Positions 1 through 7,924 of a DNA stretch of 64,000 nucleotides are shown in pieces (the stretch's first letter is position 1; each line of letters starts with the position of its first letter). Under the pieces are notes generated by a model, which was not told where the DNA came from, ran no database searches, and worked only from the letters and a program-made list of their open reading frames with translations. This DNA is from 13-2-20CM-68-14 sp046733295 (GTDB lineage Bacteria; Actinomycetota; Thermoleophilia; Gaiellales; Gaiellaceae). The position numbers and the translations under genes were made by a program. The DNA lies in NCBI GenBank assembly GCA_046733295.1, contig JBKPOY010000005.1, positions 1 to 64,000 on the forward strand, given 5' to 3'.

Positions 1-2
1 GC

Positions 3-770
3 CCGATCCAGTCGCCCGACGGCCGCAGCCTGTACATGGCCTCGAACCGCCCCGGCGGCGAGGGTGGCCTCGACATCTGGGTTGCGACGAGGTCGAGCAG
101 GAGCGGCGGCTGGGGCGCGCCCGTGAACCTGGAGGCGATTAACTCGGCCGCGGACGAGTTCTGCCCGACGCCGCTGCACGGCGGCGGCCTGCTCTTCGTG
201 AGCAGGCAGGTCGTCCACGGCGTGACCTGCGGGCTCGGCGACATCTACTACGCGCGTCTGAACGCGGCCCACGGGTGGAGCGAGCCGGAGCACCTGGCGT
301 GCGCACCGCAGGGCCCCAACAGCGCGCTCGACGAGCAGGGGCCCTCCTACGTGCAGGAGCGCCTCTACTTCTCGCGCTCGACCCTGCCGCCGGGTACCTC
401 GGGCGAGCTGTACGTGAGCGCCAAGAGCGGCGACATGACGTTCGGGCCGGCGGCCCCGATCGTCGAGCTGAACGACCCGAACGCGAACGACATCCAGCCG
501 AACGTGCGCAAGGACGGGCGCGAGATCGTCTTCTCGTCCAACCGCGCGGGCAGCATCGGCGGCAGCGCCGACATCTGGGCGGCGACGCGCGCGAGCGTCG
601 ACGACGCGTGGTCTGCCCCGGTCAACCTGGGCCCGAACGTGAACACGGCCCTCGGGGAGTCGCGGCCGTCGTTCTCCTGGGACGCGGAGCAGCTCCTCTT
701 CGGGCGAGCCCCCGGGCCCGAGGGGAGCAGCGACATCTACGTAACGACCAGGGAGAAAAGCGGCGAATGA
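3..770 (+). CDS. PD40/TolB-like beta-propeller protein, 5'-truncated
   Basis: The reading frame is open to the left edge, so the N-terminus lies outside the window. The visible 255 residues contain repeated PD40-type blades: SPDGRSLYMASNRPGG at the very start, then two further copies of the pattern 'SNR-G-[AS/T]-DIW/DIY' (near nt 75-90 and 535-590). Such blades build WD40-like propellers found in exported or periplasmic proteins of the TolB/OmpA-associated kind. The first in-frame ATG (nt 36) is inside a blade and is not the real start. No membrane segment is visible in this part. Substrate or partner is unknown. A strong hairpin follows the stop by 10 nt. Confidence 0.8.
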   Translation, partial: PIQSPDGRSLYMASNRPGGEGGLDIWVATRSSRSGGWGAPVNLEAINSAADEFCPTPLHGGGLLFVSRQVVHGVTCGLGDIYYARLNAAHGWSEPEHLACAPQGPNSALDEQGPSYVQERLYFSRSTLPPGTSGELYVSAKSGDMTFGPAAPIVELNDPNANDIQPNVRKDGREIVFSSNRAGSIGGSADIWAATRASVDDAWSAPVNLGPNVNTALGESRPSFSWDAEQLLFGRAPGPEGSSDIYVTTREKSGE

Positions 771-780
771 TCGGAGCGGA

Positions 781-804
781 GGCGGCGCCGGCTCCGGCGC
801 CGCC
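781..804 (+). terminator. Terminator-like hairpin after the PD40 gene
   Basis: Perfect 11-bp inverted repeat GGCGGCGCCGG / CCGGCGCCGCC with only 2 nt between the arms, starting 10 nt after the stop codon. No T-run follows, so it may be an intrinsic terminator of the high-GC type or a 3'-end stabilising hairpin. Confidence 0.5.
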
Positions 805-1080
805 TCGATCTCGGGCGGCTGGTTGCGACCGCAGCGGGGACACGTCTTGCATCGCAACAAACGTCGTCCTCCGCATCGGTGCATCACGCGCAGTCGGCTC
901 GACATGGGGCACCAAGCAAGACCTGGACGACGATCGCGCTTGGCGCCGTCTCGGCTCGTCGACCACCGGACAGCCGCGCAAACCGATGTTGCGCTGCAAG
1001 ACCTGACCCGTCCGGGCTCGCGTGAAACGCTTGAAGCGGGCCTTTCAGCCGTTCTCAACCGACATCCGCCAACCTCGCCT
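805..1080. other. Gene-free intergenic stretch
   Basis: No supported gene. The open frames across this stretch have no ribosome-binding site, no recognisable protein pattern and are not continuous with the neighbours. A 5-bp inverted repeat (CGCTT/AAGCG, about nt 1028-1038) is the only structure seen. A promoter for the downstream lipoprotein gene probably lies here, but no convincing -35/-10 pair was found. Confidence 0.4.
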
Positions 1081-1102
1081 GCGAGCCACCCGACTGGCTC
1101 GC
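1081..1102 (+). promoter_or_regulatory. Hairpin just upstream of the lipoprotein gene
   Basis: GCGAGCCA (1081-1088) and TGGCTCGC (1095-1102) form a perfect 8-bp stem, 9 bp if the flanking T/A pair is counted, with a 6-nt loop. It ends 8 nt before the Shine-Dalgarno AAGGAG at 1111. In the transcript it would sit immediately upstream of the ribosome-binding site, so it could affect translation or mRNA stability. The role is inference. Confidence 0.4.
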
Positions 1103-1154
1103 AAGGCGAAAAGGAGAGGAGATGAGCCGCGATACATCCCAAAGGAGACGGATG

Positions 1155-2132
1155 ATGAGCATCCGCTGGTGGCTTTCCGTCGCGGTCGCGGTCCTGCTGG
1201 TGGCCGCGGGGTGTACCTCCACTCCTGAGGACGCGGACACGACGGCGACGACGACGACTCCGACGTCGAGCAACCCGACTTTCTCGCTGACTGTCCACGA
1301 CAGTGCTTTCGTCTTGGACCTTCGAACCGGTACGGAGAGACCGCTTCCGAGGACGCGCGTCGAAGGCTCTCGGGTTCGCTTCGACGATGGCCACTACTAC
1401 GCCGTCTCCCCCGACGGCTCGAGGGTCTACTGGGAAGACGACTGTTGCTCGGCCGCCGACGTGGCCGCGGTGGCCAGGAGCGACGGGTCCGGAGGCCGGA
1501 GGCTCGACCCGAAAGGCCGCATCAACTACTACGCAGGCGGATGGTCGCCCGACAGCACGAAGATCGTCTACCAACGGCGTGACGGCTCCGGGGACGCCGG
1601 CCCGTTCGGGGATCTGGTGGTCGAAAACGTGGTGAGCGGGCGCAAGACGCACATCGATCTCGGCGTCGGGTCGCAGTCGCCCGAATCGGGCTGGTGGTAC
1701 CTGGCTCCGACCTTCAGCCCCGACGGCCGGAGCGTGATCTTCCAGCTACCCCGAGGGCCGGACCGCCGCACGAAGTGGGATCTGTGGTCGGTGCCCGTGA
1801 CCGGAGGTAAGCCCACCCGGCTCGTCAGGAACGCCGCTCAGGCCACTACCTCCGACGGGCCCATCTGGGCGTTCGTCCGGCCAAAGGAGGAGTTCTTCGA
1901 CGGTACGCGCCTCGTGATCGCCACGCCAGACGGTTTCCGGACGCTCGTGGAAGCGTCGGTCGGGATCTTCGAGCCGAAGATGTCGCCCGCGGGGAGCAGA
2001 ATCGCGTACCAGGACCGCGACTCCATCTACGTGGTCGAAGTCTCGACGGGGGAGTCCTCGGAGGTCGCCGCGGGCCGCATTGCGGCGTGGCTCGACGACG
2101 ACACGCTCATCGTGGCCCCCGACAAGCCGTAG
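1155..2132 (+). CDS. Exported PD40-type beta-propeller lipoprotein
   Basis: Starting at ATG 1155 the protein has 325 residues. Its N-terminus is a textbook lipoprotein signal: MSIRWWLSVAVAVLLVAAGC with lipobox Cys20, then a Thr/Ser-rich linker (about residues 21-40). The rest holds several SPDGS/SPDS motifs typical of PD40/TolB propellers, predicting a lipid-anchored extracytoplasmic propeller. Two starts are possible. ATG 1122 has AAGGAG 5 nt upstream, and ATG 1155 has AAAGGAG (1141-1147) 7 nt upstream. The later one is preferred because it places the signal peptide at the very N-terminus; the earlier one adds 11 polar residues. It is related in type to the preceding PD40 gene. Ligand unknown. 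Confidence 0.8.
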   Translation: MSIRWWLSVAVAVLLVAAGCTSTPEDADTTATTTTPTSSNPTFSLTVHDSAFVLDLRTGTERPLPRTRVEGSRVRFDDGHYYAVSPDGSRVYWEDDCCSAADVAAVARSDGSGGRRLDPKGRINYYAGGWSPDSTKIVYQRRDGSGDAGPFGDLVVENVVSGRKTHIDLGVGSQSPESGWWYLAPTFSPDGRSVIFQLPRGPDRRTKWDLWSVPVTGGKPTRLVRNAAQATTSDGPIWAFVRPKEEFFDGTRLVIATPDGFRTLVEASVGIFEPKMSPAGSRIAYQDRDSIYVVEVSTGESSEVAAGRIAAWLDDDTLIVAPDKP

Positions 2133-2173
2133 GCGGCGTATACCGAGAGAGGGACTCATACGCGTCCGAAGCG

Positions 2174-2205
2174 GGCTTGAGGCCTGTCCACCGCTTGAAC
2201 AAGCC
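2174..2205. terminator. Possible convergent terminator
   Basis: In the 89-nt gap between the convergent lipoprotein and fabI genes, GGCTTG (2174-2179) can pair with CAAGCC (2200-2205), followed on the + strand by TTTCC. An alternative AAGCGG/CCGCTT pairing overlaps it. The stem is short, so this is a weak call. Confidence 0.3.
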
Positions 2206-2221
2206 TTTCCTGAGGCGGCCC

Positions 2222-2998
2222 CTACATACCCATCGCGTGGAAGCCGGCGTCGACGTAGAGGGTCGTGCCGGTGACGTTTTGGGCGTTGTCGGACAGCAGG
2301 TACTCCGCCGCTCCGCCGACGTCGTCGGCGGTGATATGGCGGTGCAGCGGCGCGCGCTCCTCGACGATGGCCTCCATCGTCGGAAACCCGGCGATGGAGC
2401 GCGCGGCGAGCGTTCGCACCGGGCCGGCCGAGATCGCGTTCACGCGGATGTTCTTCTGGCCGAGATCCCAAGCCAGGTACTGCACGGACGAGTCGAGCGC
2501 GGCCTTCGCAACGCCCATGACGTTGTAGTGGGGCACCGCCCTGACGCCACCGAGGTACGTCATCGTCAGGATCGAGCCGCCGCCCGCAGCCTCCATCAGC
2601 GGCTCTGCCGCCCGGGCAACCGCGACGAGTGAGTAGGCGCTGACGTCGAGCGCCATCCAGAAGCGGTCGCGCGGCGTATCCGTGAAGCGGCCCTCGAGAT
2701 CCTCGGCGGCCGCGTACGCGACCGAGTGGACGAGGAGATCGAGTTGCCCCCCGAAGGTCTCGCCTGCTTCCGCCAGCACGCGGGTGACATCCTCGTCAGA
2801 GCGCACGTCGCACTCCGTCACGAGCGGCGAGTCGACGCTTTGCGCGAGCTCGCGCACGCCCTTCTCGATCCGCTCGCCCTGGTAGGTGAACGCGAGCCGC
2901 GCGCCGCCGGCCGCGAGGCGGCCGGCGATCGCCCACGCGATCGAGCGCTTGTTCGCGACCCCGAACACGAGCGCGCGCTTGCCTGCGAAGTCGGCCAC
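2222..2998 (-). CDS. fabI: Enoyl-[acyl-carrier-protein] reductase (NADH)
   Basis: A 258-residue member of the FabI branch of the SDR superfamily. It catalyses the last reductive step of the fatty-acid elongation cycle in the cytoplasm. Seen in sequence: the N-terminal nucleotide-binding motif GVANKRSIAWAIA (13-25), and the catalytic pair Tyr158-x6-Lys165 in YNVMGVAK, the spacing diagnostic of FabI and different from classical SDRs (YxxxK). Length matches the family. The start is GTG 2998: it yields VADFAGKRALVFG, the usual beginning, and is preceded by a leaderless-type -10. The same frame stays open upstream to 3838 but that extension is antisense to the subtilase gene. Confidence 0.93.
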   Translation of the reverse strand: MADFAGKRALVFGVANKRSIAWAIAGRLAAGGARLAFTYQGERIEKGVRELAQSVDSPLVTECDVRSDEDVTRVLAEAGETFGGQLDLLVHSVAYAAAEDLEGRFTDTPRDRFWMALDVSAYSLVAVARAAEPLMEAAGGGSILTMTYLGGVRAVPHYNVMGVAKAALDSSVQYLAWDLGQKNIRVNAISAGPVRTLAARSIAGFPTMEAIVEERAPLHRHITADDVGGAAEYLLSDNAQNVTGTTLYVDAGFHAMGM

Positions 2999-3006
2999 GG
3001 CGGGCG

Positions 3007-3012
3007 AGTCTA
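3007..3012 (-). promoter_or_regulatory. -10 element (TAGACT) of fabI
   Basis: TAGACT on the minus strand, then 8 nt, then the GTG start of fabI. There is no Shine-Dalgarno between them, which implies a leaderless mRNA. The same 14-nt string TAGACTCGCCCGCC precedes the HAD phosphatase start at 13790. Confidence 0.6.
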
Positions 3013-3024
3013 CGGTTTCTCGGC

Positions 3025-3030
3025 TACGCT
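3025..3030 (+). promoter_or_regulatory. -10 element (TACGCT) of the large subtilase gene
   Basis: TACGCT, 7 nt, then the TTG codon chosen as start. No Shine-Dalgarno is present. This spacing decides between the TTG and the neighbouring CTG as start codon. Confidence 0.5.
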
Positions 3031-3037
3031 GCGAGCC

Positions 3038-6000
3038 TTGCGCCGCCTCGCTCTCGTTCCGCTCGCCGCGGCGCTGATCCTCGCCTCGACAGCATCCGCG
3101 GGCCTGCAGCCGATCCGCCGCTCGCTCGGCGAGCAGACCGTCCCGCGTGTCCAGGCGGGCAGCCTGAAGATCACTCGAGCGCACGCGCAAGGTCGCATCA
3201 CCGTGATCGCGTCGCTGAGGCTGCCGCCGCTCGCCGCCTACAACCGGAACCTCTTCAGCCTCCAGTCGCGCGCGAAGCTGAACCTCCGCTCGTCGAGCTC
3301 GCGCCGCTACCTCGCACGTCTCACCCGCTCCCAGCGGGCCGTGGCTGCTCAGCTGAAGCGCGCGATCCCGGACGCCCGCATCTCCTACCGGTACCGCGTC
3401 GTCCTCGACGCATTCGCCGTGTCCCTGCCGGTCCGCACGCTGCCCACCCTCGTCCGGCTCTCGACCGTGACGAAGGTCTCGCCGGCGTCGCGCTACCGGC
3501 TGACGACCAACCGCAGCCCCGGGCTGATCGGTGCCGACACGGTCTGGGGGACGCTCGGCGACCGCGGCGAGGGCGTCAAGATCGGCGTCGTCGACGACGG
3601 CGTCGACCAGACGAACCCGTTCTTCAGCCCGGCCGGGTTCAGCTACCCGGCGGGCTTCCCGCGCGGGGGCCGGGCCTACACGACGCCGAAGGTGATCGTC
3701 GCGCGCGCCTTCCCCGGCCCCGGCTCGGGCCGGCAGGGGAGGCTGCCGATCTACCGGCCGGCGTCGTTCCACGGGACGCACGTCGCCGGCATCGCCGCCG
3801 GTGACGCCGGCACGACCGCCCCGGCGGGACCCGATCACCCGGTGACGGCCGGCCTAAGCGGCGTCGCGCCTCGCGCCTGGATCGGCAACTACCGCGTCTT
3901 CAACGCCCCGACGCCGACGGGCTACGACGCGTTCACGCCGCAGATCGTGGCCGCCTTCGAGGCCGCGGTGAACGACGGGATGGACGTGATCAATTTCTCC
4001 GGCGGCGGGCCGCAGGCCGACCCCGTCGCCGACGCGCTCGTCGATGCCGTCCGGAACGTCGCGGCCGCCGGCGTCGTGCCGGTGATCTCCGCGGGCAATG
4101 ACCGTGATGAGTGGGGGCTCGGCTCGGTCGGGTCGCCGGGCACCGCTCCGGACGCGATCTCCGTGGCCGCGGTCTCGAACTCGCACGTGTATGGACCGTC
4201 GCTGGGCGTGACCTCGCCGGATGCGCCCACGAGCCTCAAGAGCCTGCCGTTCGCCTCCTCGCAGGAGATTCCGCCGGCCTGGGCCGGCGACCAGACGCTG
4301 GTGGACGTCGGCACGGTCGTGGGCACGGACGGCAGCCCCGTCGAGCGGCACCTCTGCGGGCCCGCGGACAACCCCAACAACCGGGGCACGCTGCCCCCGA
4401 ACTCCGTGCGCGGCTCGATCGTCCTCGTCTTCCGCGGCAGCTGCGCCTTCACGACGAAGGCCGCGAACGCACAGATCGGCGGAGCCGCGGGGATGGTCGT
4501 CGTCGACAATCGGGCCGGGGAGTCGAACTTCATCCCGCTGCAGCTGCCGATCGACGCGGGCATGGTTTCCGACCTCGACGGCGCGCGCCTGCGCGACTTC
4601 CTCGACAGCAAGGGAGGCCGCGCACCCGTGCGCTTCGATCGGAGCTTCAACGAGCTCGTGACCGGCCGCAGCGGCATCGTCACGAGCTTTTCGTCGGCCG
4701 GCCCGACCGCGTTCGGCCACGATCTCAAGCCGGACCTCGCCGCCCCCGGCGGCCAGATCCTCTCGGCGACCCTGCCCGAGGCGGCGGGCTCGCCGTTCGC
4801 CGTCTTCGACGGGACGAGCATGGCCGCTCCGCATGTCGCCGGCGCAGCGGCGCTGCTCGTGGCGCGGCATCCGACCTGGACGCCTGCCGAGGTCAAGTCC
4901 GCCCTCATGTCGACCGCGGGCGCTGCCTGGGGGAACACGGCGCGCACGAGCGAGGCGCCCGTGCTACTCGAGGGAGCCGGCCTGATCAACATCCCGCGGG
5001 CAGACAACCCGCGGCTGTTCACGGCGCCGATGTCGCTCTCGTTCGACAGCCTCAACGTCACCGCCGGGGCGGCGCGGCGGGCCCTCCTCCTCGAGCTGCG
5101 CGACGCGGGCGGCGGTGCCGGCGCGTGGACGGTCGGCTTGCAGCCGCAGGCGGCCACGGCGGGAGCGTTCGTCGACCTGCCGCCGGCCGTCGTCGTCCCG
5201 CCGGGCGGCGTCGCGGACATCGCGGTGGCCGCCAGGGCCGGGACGGAGGCGGCGACGGGCGACGACTACGGGTTCGTGACGCTCACGCGCGGCGGCGAAA
5301 CCCGGCGGATCCCCTACTACTTCTCGGTGGAGCGCCCAGGGCTCGAGAACGGGCCGGCGCTGCCGCTGAAGAGGTTCCAGACCGGCGACACGCGCCGGGG
5401 CATGTCCTTCGCGAATGTGTACCGCTTCCCGACGAGCCCGTTCGGCCCGCCTCCGACCTACACGGGGCCCCAGATGAACGAAAACGGCGCCGAGAAGCTC
5501 TACTACGTGCACCTCAACGAGCCGGTTGCCAACGTCGGCGCCGCCATCATCGGCGCGACGGCGGGCACGCTGCCGGAGCCCTGGTTCCTCGGCTCGCGGA
5601 ACGAGAACGACGTCCAGGGCTACACCGGCACGCCGGTCGACGCGAACCTGCTGACGATCGATTACCGGCTCGATATCGGCGCCGCCGGCGTGATCTTCCC
5701 GCGCGACAAGAAGTACTACGTGTCCGTCGACTCGGGCACCGACCCCTTCACGGGCCGGTCGCTCGCGGGCGGTTATGTCCTGCGCTCCTGGGTCAACGAC
5801 GTGAGGCCGCCGAGGCTGCAGATCCTGACGCGCCGCGTGACCGCCGGGCGACCGATGCTCGCCGCGCGCGTCACCGACCGCGGCGCAGGGGTCGATCCAC
5901 TCTCCTTGATCATCCAGTACCGTCCGCGGGTCCTCCTCGGCGCGGCGCTCTACGACCCCGACACCGGGCTCGCACTGTTCCCGATTCCGCGCAGTGCTCC

Positions 6001-6409
6001 GCCGCTGAGACGCGGCAGGTACCGCGGCGCCGCCCAGGCGGCCGACTACCAGGAGGCGAAGAACATCGACCAGATCGGCGCGAACATCCTCCCGAACACG
6101 GCCACGAAGCGCGTCCGCCTGATCGGCGTCCGGCGGCCGACGATCAGTTGGCTTCTCCCTCTGGGACGCGGATGCATCGCCCGTCGGGCATCGCTCGCCG
6201 TGGCCGCGGCGGCCCCCTCGAGGATTCGCTCCGTCAGGTTCTACGACGGCAAACGTCGGCTCGCAACCGTTCGAAAAGGCGCCCTCGGGCTCTACATCAC
6301 CCGGTGGTCGACGCGCTCTGCGCCGCGGGGAAGGCATGTCCTGCGCGCGGTCCTGAGCGCTCGTGGCGGGCAGGCCCAGGCACGTCACGCCGTGCGGGTG
6401 TGCCGGTAG
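3038..6409 (+). CDS. Secreted subtilisin-family (S8) serine protease with PA insert
   Basis: A protein of 1123 residues from TTG 3038. It begins with a signal peptide (basic RR, then hydrophobic LALVPLAAALILASTASA). A prodomain-like region (about 30-165) precedes the S8 catalytic domain, where the triad is visible: Asp186 (GVVDDGVD), His248 (FHGTHVAG) and Ser594 (FDGTSMAAPHVAG); the oxyanion Asn is in ISAGND. A protease-associated (PA) domain is inserted near 430-530 (RGSCAFTTKAANAQIGGAAG). About 500 residues of beta-rich C-terminus follow, without a recognised anchor. Expected role: extracellular protein degradation. The frame is open upstream to 2726, but that part lacks coding character and overlaps fabI. 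The stop overlaps the start of the downstream SDR gene by 10 nt. Confidence 0.9.
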   Translation: MRRLALVPLAAALILASTASAGLQPIRRSLGEQTVPRVQAGSLKITRAHAQGRITVIASLRLPPLAAYNRNLFSLQSRAKLNLRSSSSRRYLARLTRSQRAVAAQLKRAIPDARISYRYRVVLDAFAVSLPVRTLPTLVRLSTVTKVSPASRYRLTTNRSPGLIGADTVWGTLGDRGEGVKIGVVDDGVDQTNPFFSPAGFSYPAGFPRGGRAYTTPKVIVARAFPGPGSGRQGRLPIYRPASFHGTHVAGIAAGDAGTTAPAGPDHPVTAGLSGVAPRAWIGNYRVFNAPTPTGYDAFTPQIVAAFEAAVNDGMDVINFSGGGPQADPVADALVDAVRNVAAAGVVPVISAGNDRDEWGLGSVGSPGTAPDAISVAAVSNSHVYGPSLGVTSPDAPTSLKSLPFASSQEIPPAWAGDQTLVDVGTVVGTDGSPVERHLCGPADNPNNRGTLPPNSVRGSIVLVFRGSCAFTTKAANAQIGGAAGMVVVDNRAGESNFIPLQLPIDAGMVSDLDGARLRDFLDSKGGRAPVRFDRSFNELVTGRSGIVTSFSSAGPTAFGHDLKPDLAAPGGQILSATLPEAAGSPFAVFDGTSMAAPHVAGAAALLVARHPTWTPAEVKSALMSTAGAAWGNTARTSEAPVLLEGAGLINIPRADNPRLFTAPMSLSFDSLNVTAGAARRALLLELRDAGGGAGAWTVGLQPQAATAGAFVDLPPAVVVPPGGVADIAVAARAGTEAATGDDYGFVTLTRGGETRRIPYYFSVERPGLENGPALPLKRFQTGDTRRGMSFANVYRFPTSPFGPPPTYTGPQMNENGAEKLYYVHLNEPVANVGAAIIGATAGTLPEPWFLGSRNENDVQGYTGTPVDANLLTIDYRLDIGAAGVIFPRDKKYYVSVDSGTDPFTGRSLAGGYVLRSWVNDVRPPRLQILTRRVTAGRPMLAARVTDRGAGVDPLSLIIQYRPRVLLGAALYDPDTGLALFPIPRSAPPLRRGRYRGAAQAADYQEAKNIDQIGANILPNTATKRVRLIGVRRPTISWLLPLGRGCIARRASLAVAAAAPSRIRSVRFYDGKRRLATVRKGALGLYITRWSTRSAPRGRHVLRAVLSARGGQAQARHAVRVCR

Positions 6410-7179
6410 AGCCGTCGTCCAAGGTCGCGGTCGTCACCGGCGGTTCGAGCGGCATCGGCGCCGCGACGGCCCGCGCGCTGGCTGCGCGCGGCTGGACCCT
6501 GGTACTGCTCGCCCGTGGTGAAGCCAGGCTTCGCGAGGTCGCGGCGGAGGTCGGCGCCGAGTACGAGGTCTGCGACGTCGGCGACCGAGCGCAGGTCGAC
6601 CGGGTCGCCCGAGCAGTGCGCGAGCGGCACCCGGGGATCCGGCTGCTGGTCAACAATGCCGGCATCCCTGGTCGAGGCACGTTCCTCGAGCTCGACCCCG
6701 AGCGGATCGAGGCCGTCATCCGGACGAACTACCTCGGGTCGGTCTGGTCGCTGCACGCCTACCTCCCTGCGCTCGAGGCGGCGACTCCCGCCGACGTCGT
6801 CAACGTCGTCTCGGTCGCCGGGTCGGTCGCCGCGGGCCACGCAGGTCCCTACACGGCCTCGAAGCATGCGCAGCTCGCGTTCTCACGCTCGGCTGCTGTC
6901 GAGCTTGCGCCGCGCGGGATCCGCGTCCACACGGTCAGCCCGGGCTTCATCCACACGCCAGGGTTCCCGAACCGCGATCAGTTCGCGAACGCCGCGCTCC
7001 GGCGTCTCGTGGCCGACCCGGACGCCGTCGCGGCCGCGATCATCCGGGCGGTCGAGCGGAACCGGAGCGAACAGTTCGTGCCTTGGTGGTACCGGCCCGC
7101 CGCGGTCGCTCAGGCGGCGGCTCCCGGCCTGCTCTCGCGGGCCGCGCGCTTTCGTGAGACGCGACGGCGACCGTCGTAG
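6400..7179 (+). CDS. SDR-family oxidoreductase
   Basis: A 259-residue classical short-chain dehydrogenase/reductase. Visible: the cofactor motif TGGSSGIG (13-20), NNAG (85-88) and the catalytic Tyr151-x3-Lys155 (YTASK). NADP(H) preference and substrate cannot be told. The start is GTG 6400, lying inside the last codons of the subtilase gene (10-nt overlap), so translation is probably coupled. The same frame is open far upstream, but that is antiphase reading of the subtilase. The C-terminus (ERNRSEQFVPWWYRPAA) resembles actinobacterial SDRs annotated as 'NAD(P)-dependent oxidoreductase'. Pairing with a secreted protease has no obvious logic and may only reflect compaction. Confidence 0.85.
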   Translation: MPVEPSSKVAVVTGGSSGIGAATARALAARGWTLVLLARGEARLREVAAEVGAEYEVCDVGDRAQVDRVARAVRERHPGIRLLVNNAGIPGRGTFLELDPERIEAVIRTNYLGSVWSLHAYLPALEAATPADVVNVVSVAGSVAAGHAGPYTASKHAQLAFSRSAAVELAPRGIRVHTVSPGFIHTPGFPNRDQFANAALRRLVADPDAVAAAIIRAVERNRSEQFVPWWYRPAAVAQAAAPGLLSRAARFRETRRRPS

Positions 7180-7182
7180 AAT
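7177..7182 (+). promoter_or_regulatory. -10 element (TAGAAT) of the MarR gene, overlapping the SDR stop codon
   Basis: TAGAAT, 6 nt, then ATG 7189. The first three bases are the TAG stop codon of the upstream SDR gene. Leaderless layout with no Shine-Dalgarno. Confidence 0.6.
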
Positions 7183-7188
7183 CTCAAG

Positions 7189-7587
7189 ATGCCCCTCTCC
7201 CTGGAGGACGTCTCGCGCGTCGCGGAGTTCAGAGCGGCTTTGCGCACGTTCCTGCGGAAGAGCGAGCGGAACGCCCGCGACTCGGGCCTGACCCCGCAGC
7301 GGTACCTCCTGCTCTTGATGATCAAGGGCGCGCCCCACGGCCGCGAGCAATCGACGGTGACCGAGCTCGCAGGCCGCCTCCAGCTGGCCCAGAGCACCGT
7401 CACCGAGCTCGTGCGCCGGGCGGAGGAGTCGGGGCTGGTCGAGCGCGCGCCGTCGGCCCAAGACGGGCGCGTCGCGTACCTGACGCTGACCGAGGAGGGC
7501 GAGCGGCGGCTCGCGAAGGCCTTCACGTCGAACGAGCAGGAGCGCGATGCCCTGCGGACGGCGATCGCGCGGCTCGACGGCGCCTAG
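7189..7587 (+). CDS. MarR-family transcriptional regulator
   Basis: 132 residues. The central part reads as a winged helix: recognition-helix region ELAGRLQLAQSTVTELVRRAEESGLVER (about 63-90), followed by the wing 'RAPSAQDGRVAYLTLTEEGERRLA', the classic MarR D-x-R signature. MarR proteins are dimeric repressors that respond to phenolics or oxidants. Its own leaderless promoter lies directly in front. Two thioredoxin-fold genes follow (35 nt later, then a 4-nt overlap), suggesting that it controls a small redox operon; that target is inference. No Cys is present in the protein, so direct thiol sensing is unlikely. Confidence 0.85.
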   Translation: MPLSLEDVSRVAEFRAALRTFLRKSERNARDSGLTPQRYLLLLMIKGAPHGREQSTVTELAGRLQLAQSTVTELVRRAEESGLVERAPSAQDGRVAYLTLTEEGERRLAKAFTSNEQERDALRTAIARLDGA

Positions 7588-7621
7588 GAACGCTGCGACC
7601 GCGTCGCGCGTTTACCTCGAC

Positions 7622-7924
7622 ATGCGAATCGAAGTCCTGCACTGGGAGGGCTGCCCGTCGACACCCGAGACGGTCGAGCTGCTCGAAAGCGTGCTCGCGG
7701 AGCGCGGTCTCCCGGAGCGAATCGAGCTGTACGAGGTGACGACGCAGGAGGAGGCCGAGCGGCTCTCCTTTCCAGGCTCGCCGACGATCCGGATCGAAGG
7801 CCGTGACGTCGATCCCGTCGGCGCGAAGGGGCGCCCGTCATTGACGTGCCGGATCTACAACCTGCCCGACGGCAGGGTCTCGCCCGTCCCGTCCCGCGAA
7901 CAACTGGAGGAAGCGCTGAGATGA
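7622..7924 (+). CDS. Small thioredoxin-fold protein (CPST motif)
   Basis: 100 residues from ATG 7622. It begins MRIEVLHWEGCPST: a beta strand followed by Cys11-Pro-Ser-Thr, i.e. a CxxT rather than CxxC active site. It continues with FPGSPTIRIEGRDVDP, the cis-Pro loop of thioredoxin-fold proteins, and a second Cys in LTCRIY. It resembles small proteins annotated as alkylmercury-lyase-like or 'DF family (seleno)protein', in which the Cys position can be selenocysteine; here it is TGC, an ordinary Cys. The frame is open upstream to 7547 but that overlaps the MarR gene. It is coupled by ATGA overlap to the redoxin gene. Confidence 0.7.
   Translation: MRIEVLHWEGCPSTPETVELLESVLAERGLPERIELYEVTTQEEAERLSFPGSPTIRIEGRDVDPVGAKGRPSLTCRIYNLPDGRVSPVPSREQLEEALR

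Noticed and set aside
2726..3037. N-terminal extension of the large subtilase
   Set aside because: It overlaps fabI on the opposite strand, lacks coding character, and would put the signal peptide inside the protein.
4111..6399. The upstream part of the open frame containing the SDR
   Set aside because: It reads through the subtilase in another frame; SDR homology begins only after GTG 6400.
7622..7924. Selenoprotein
   Set aside because: The active-site codon is TGC (Cys), there is no in-frame TGA at this position and no SECIS-like structure was evident.
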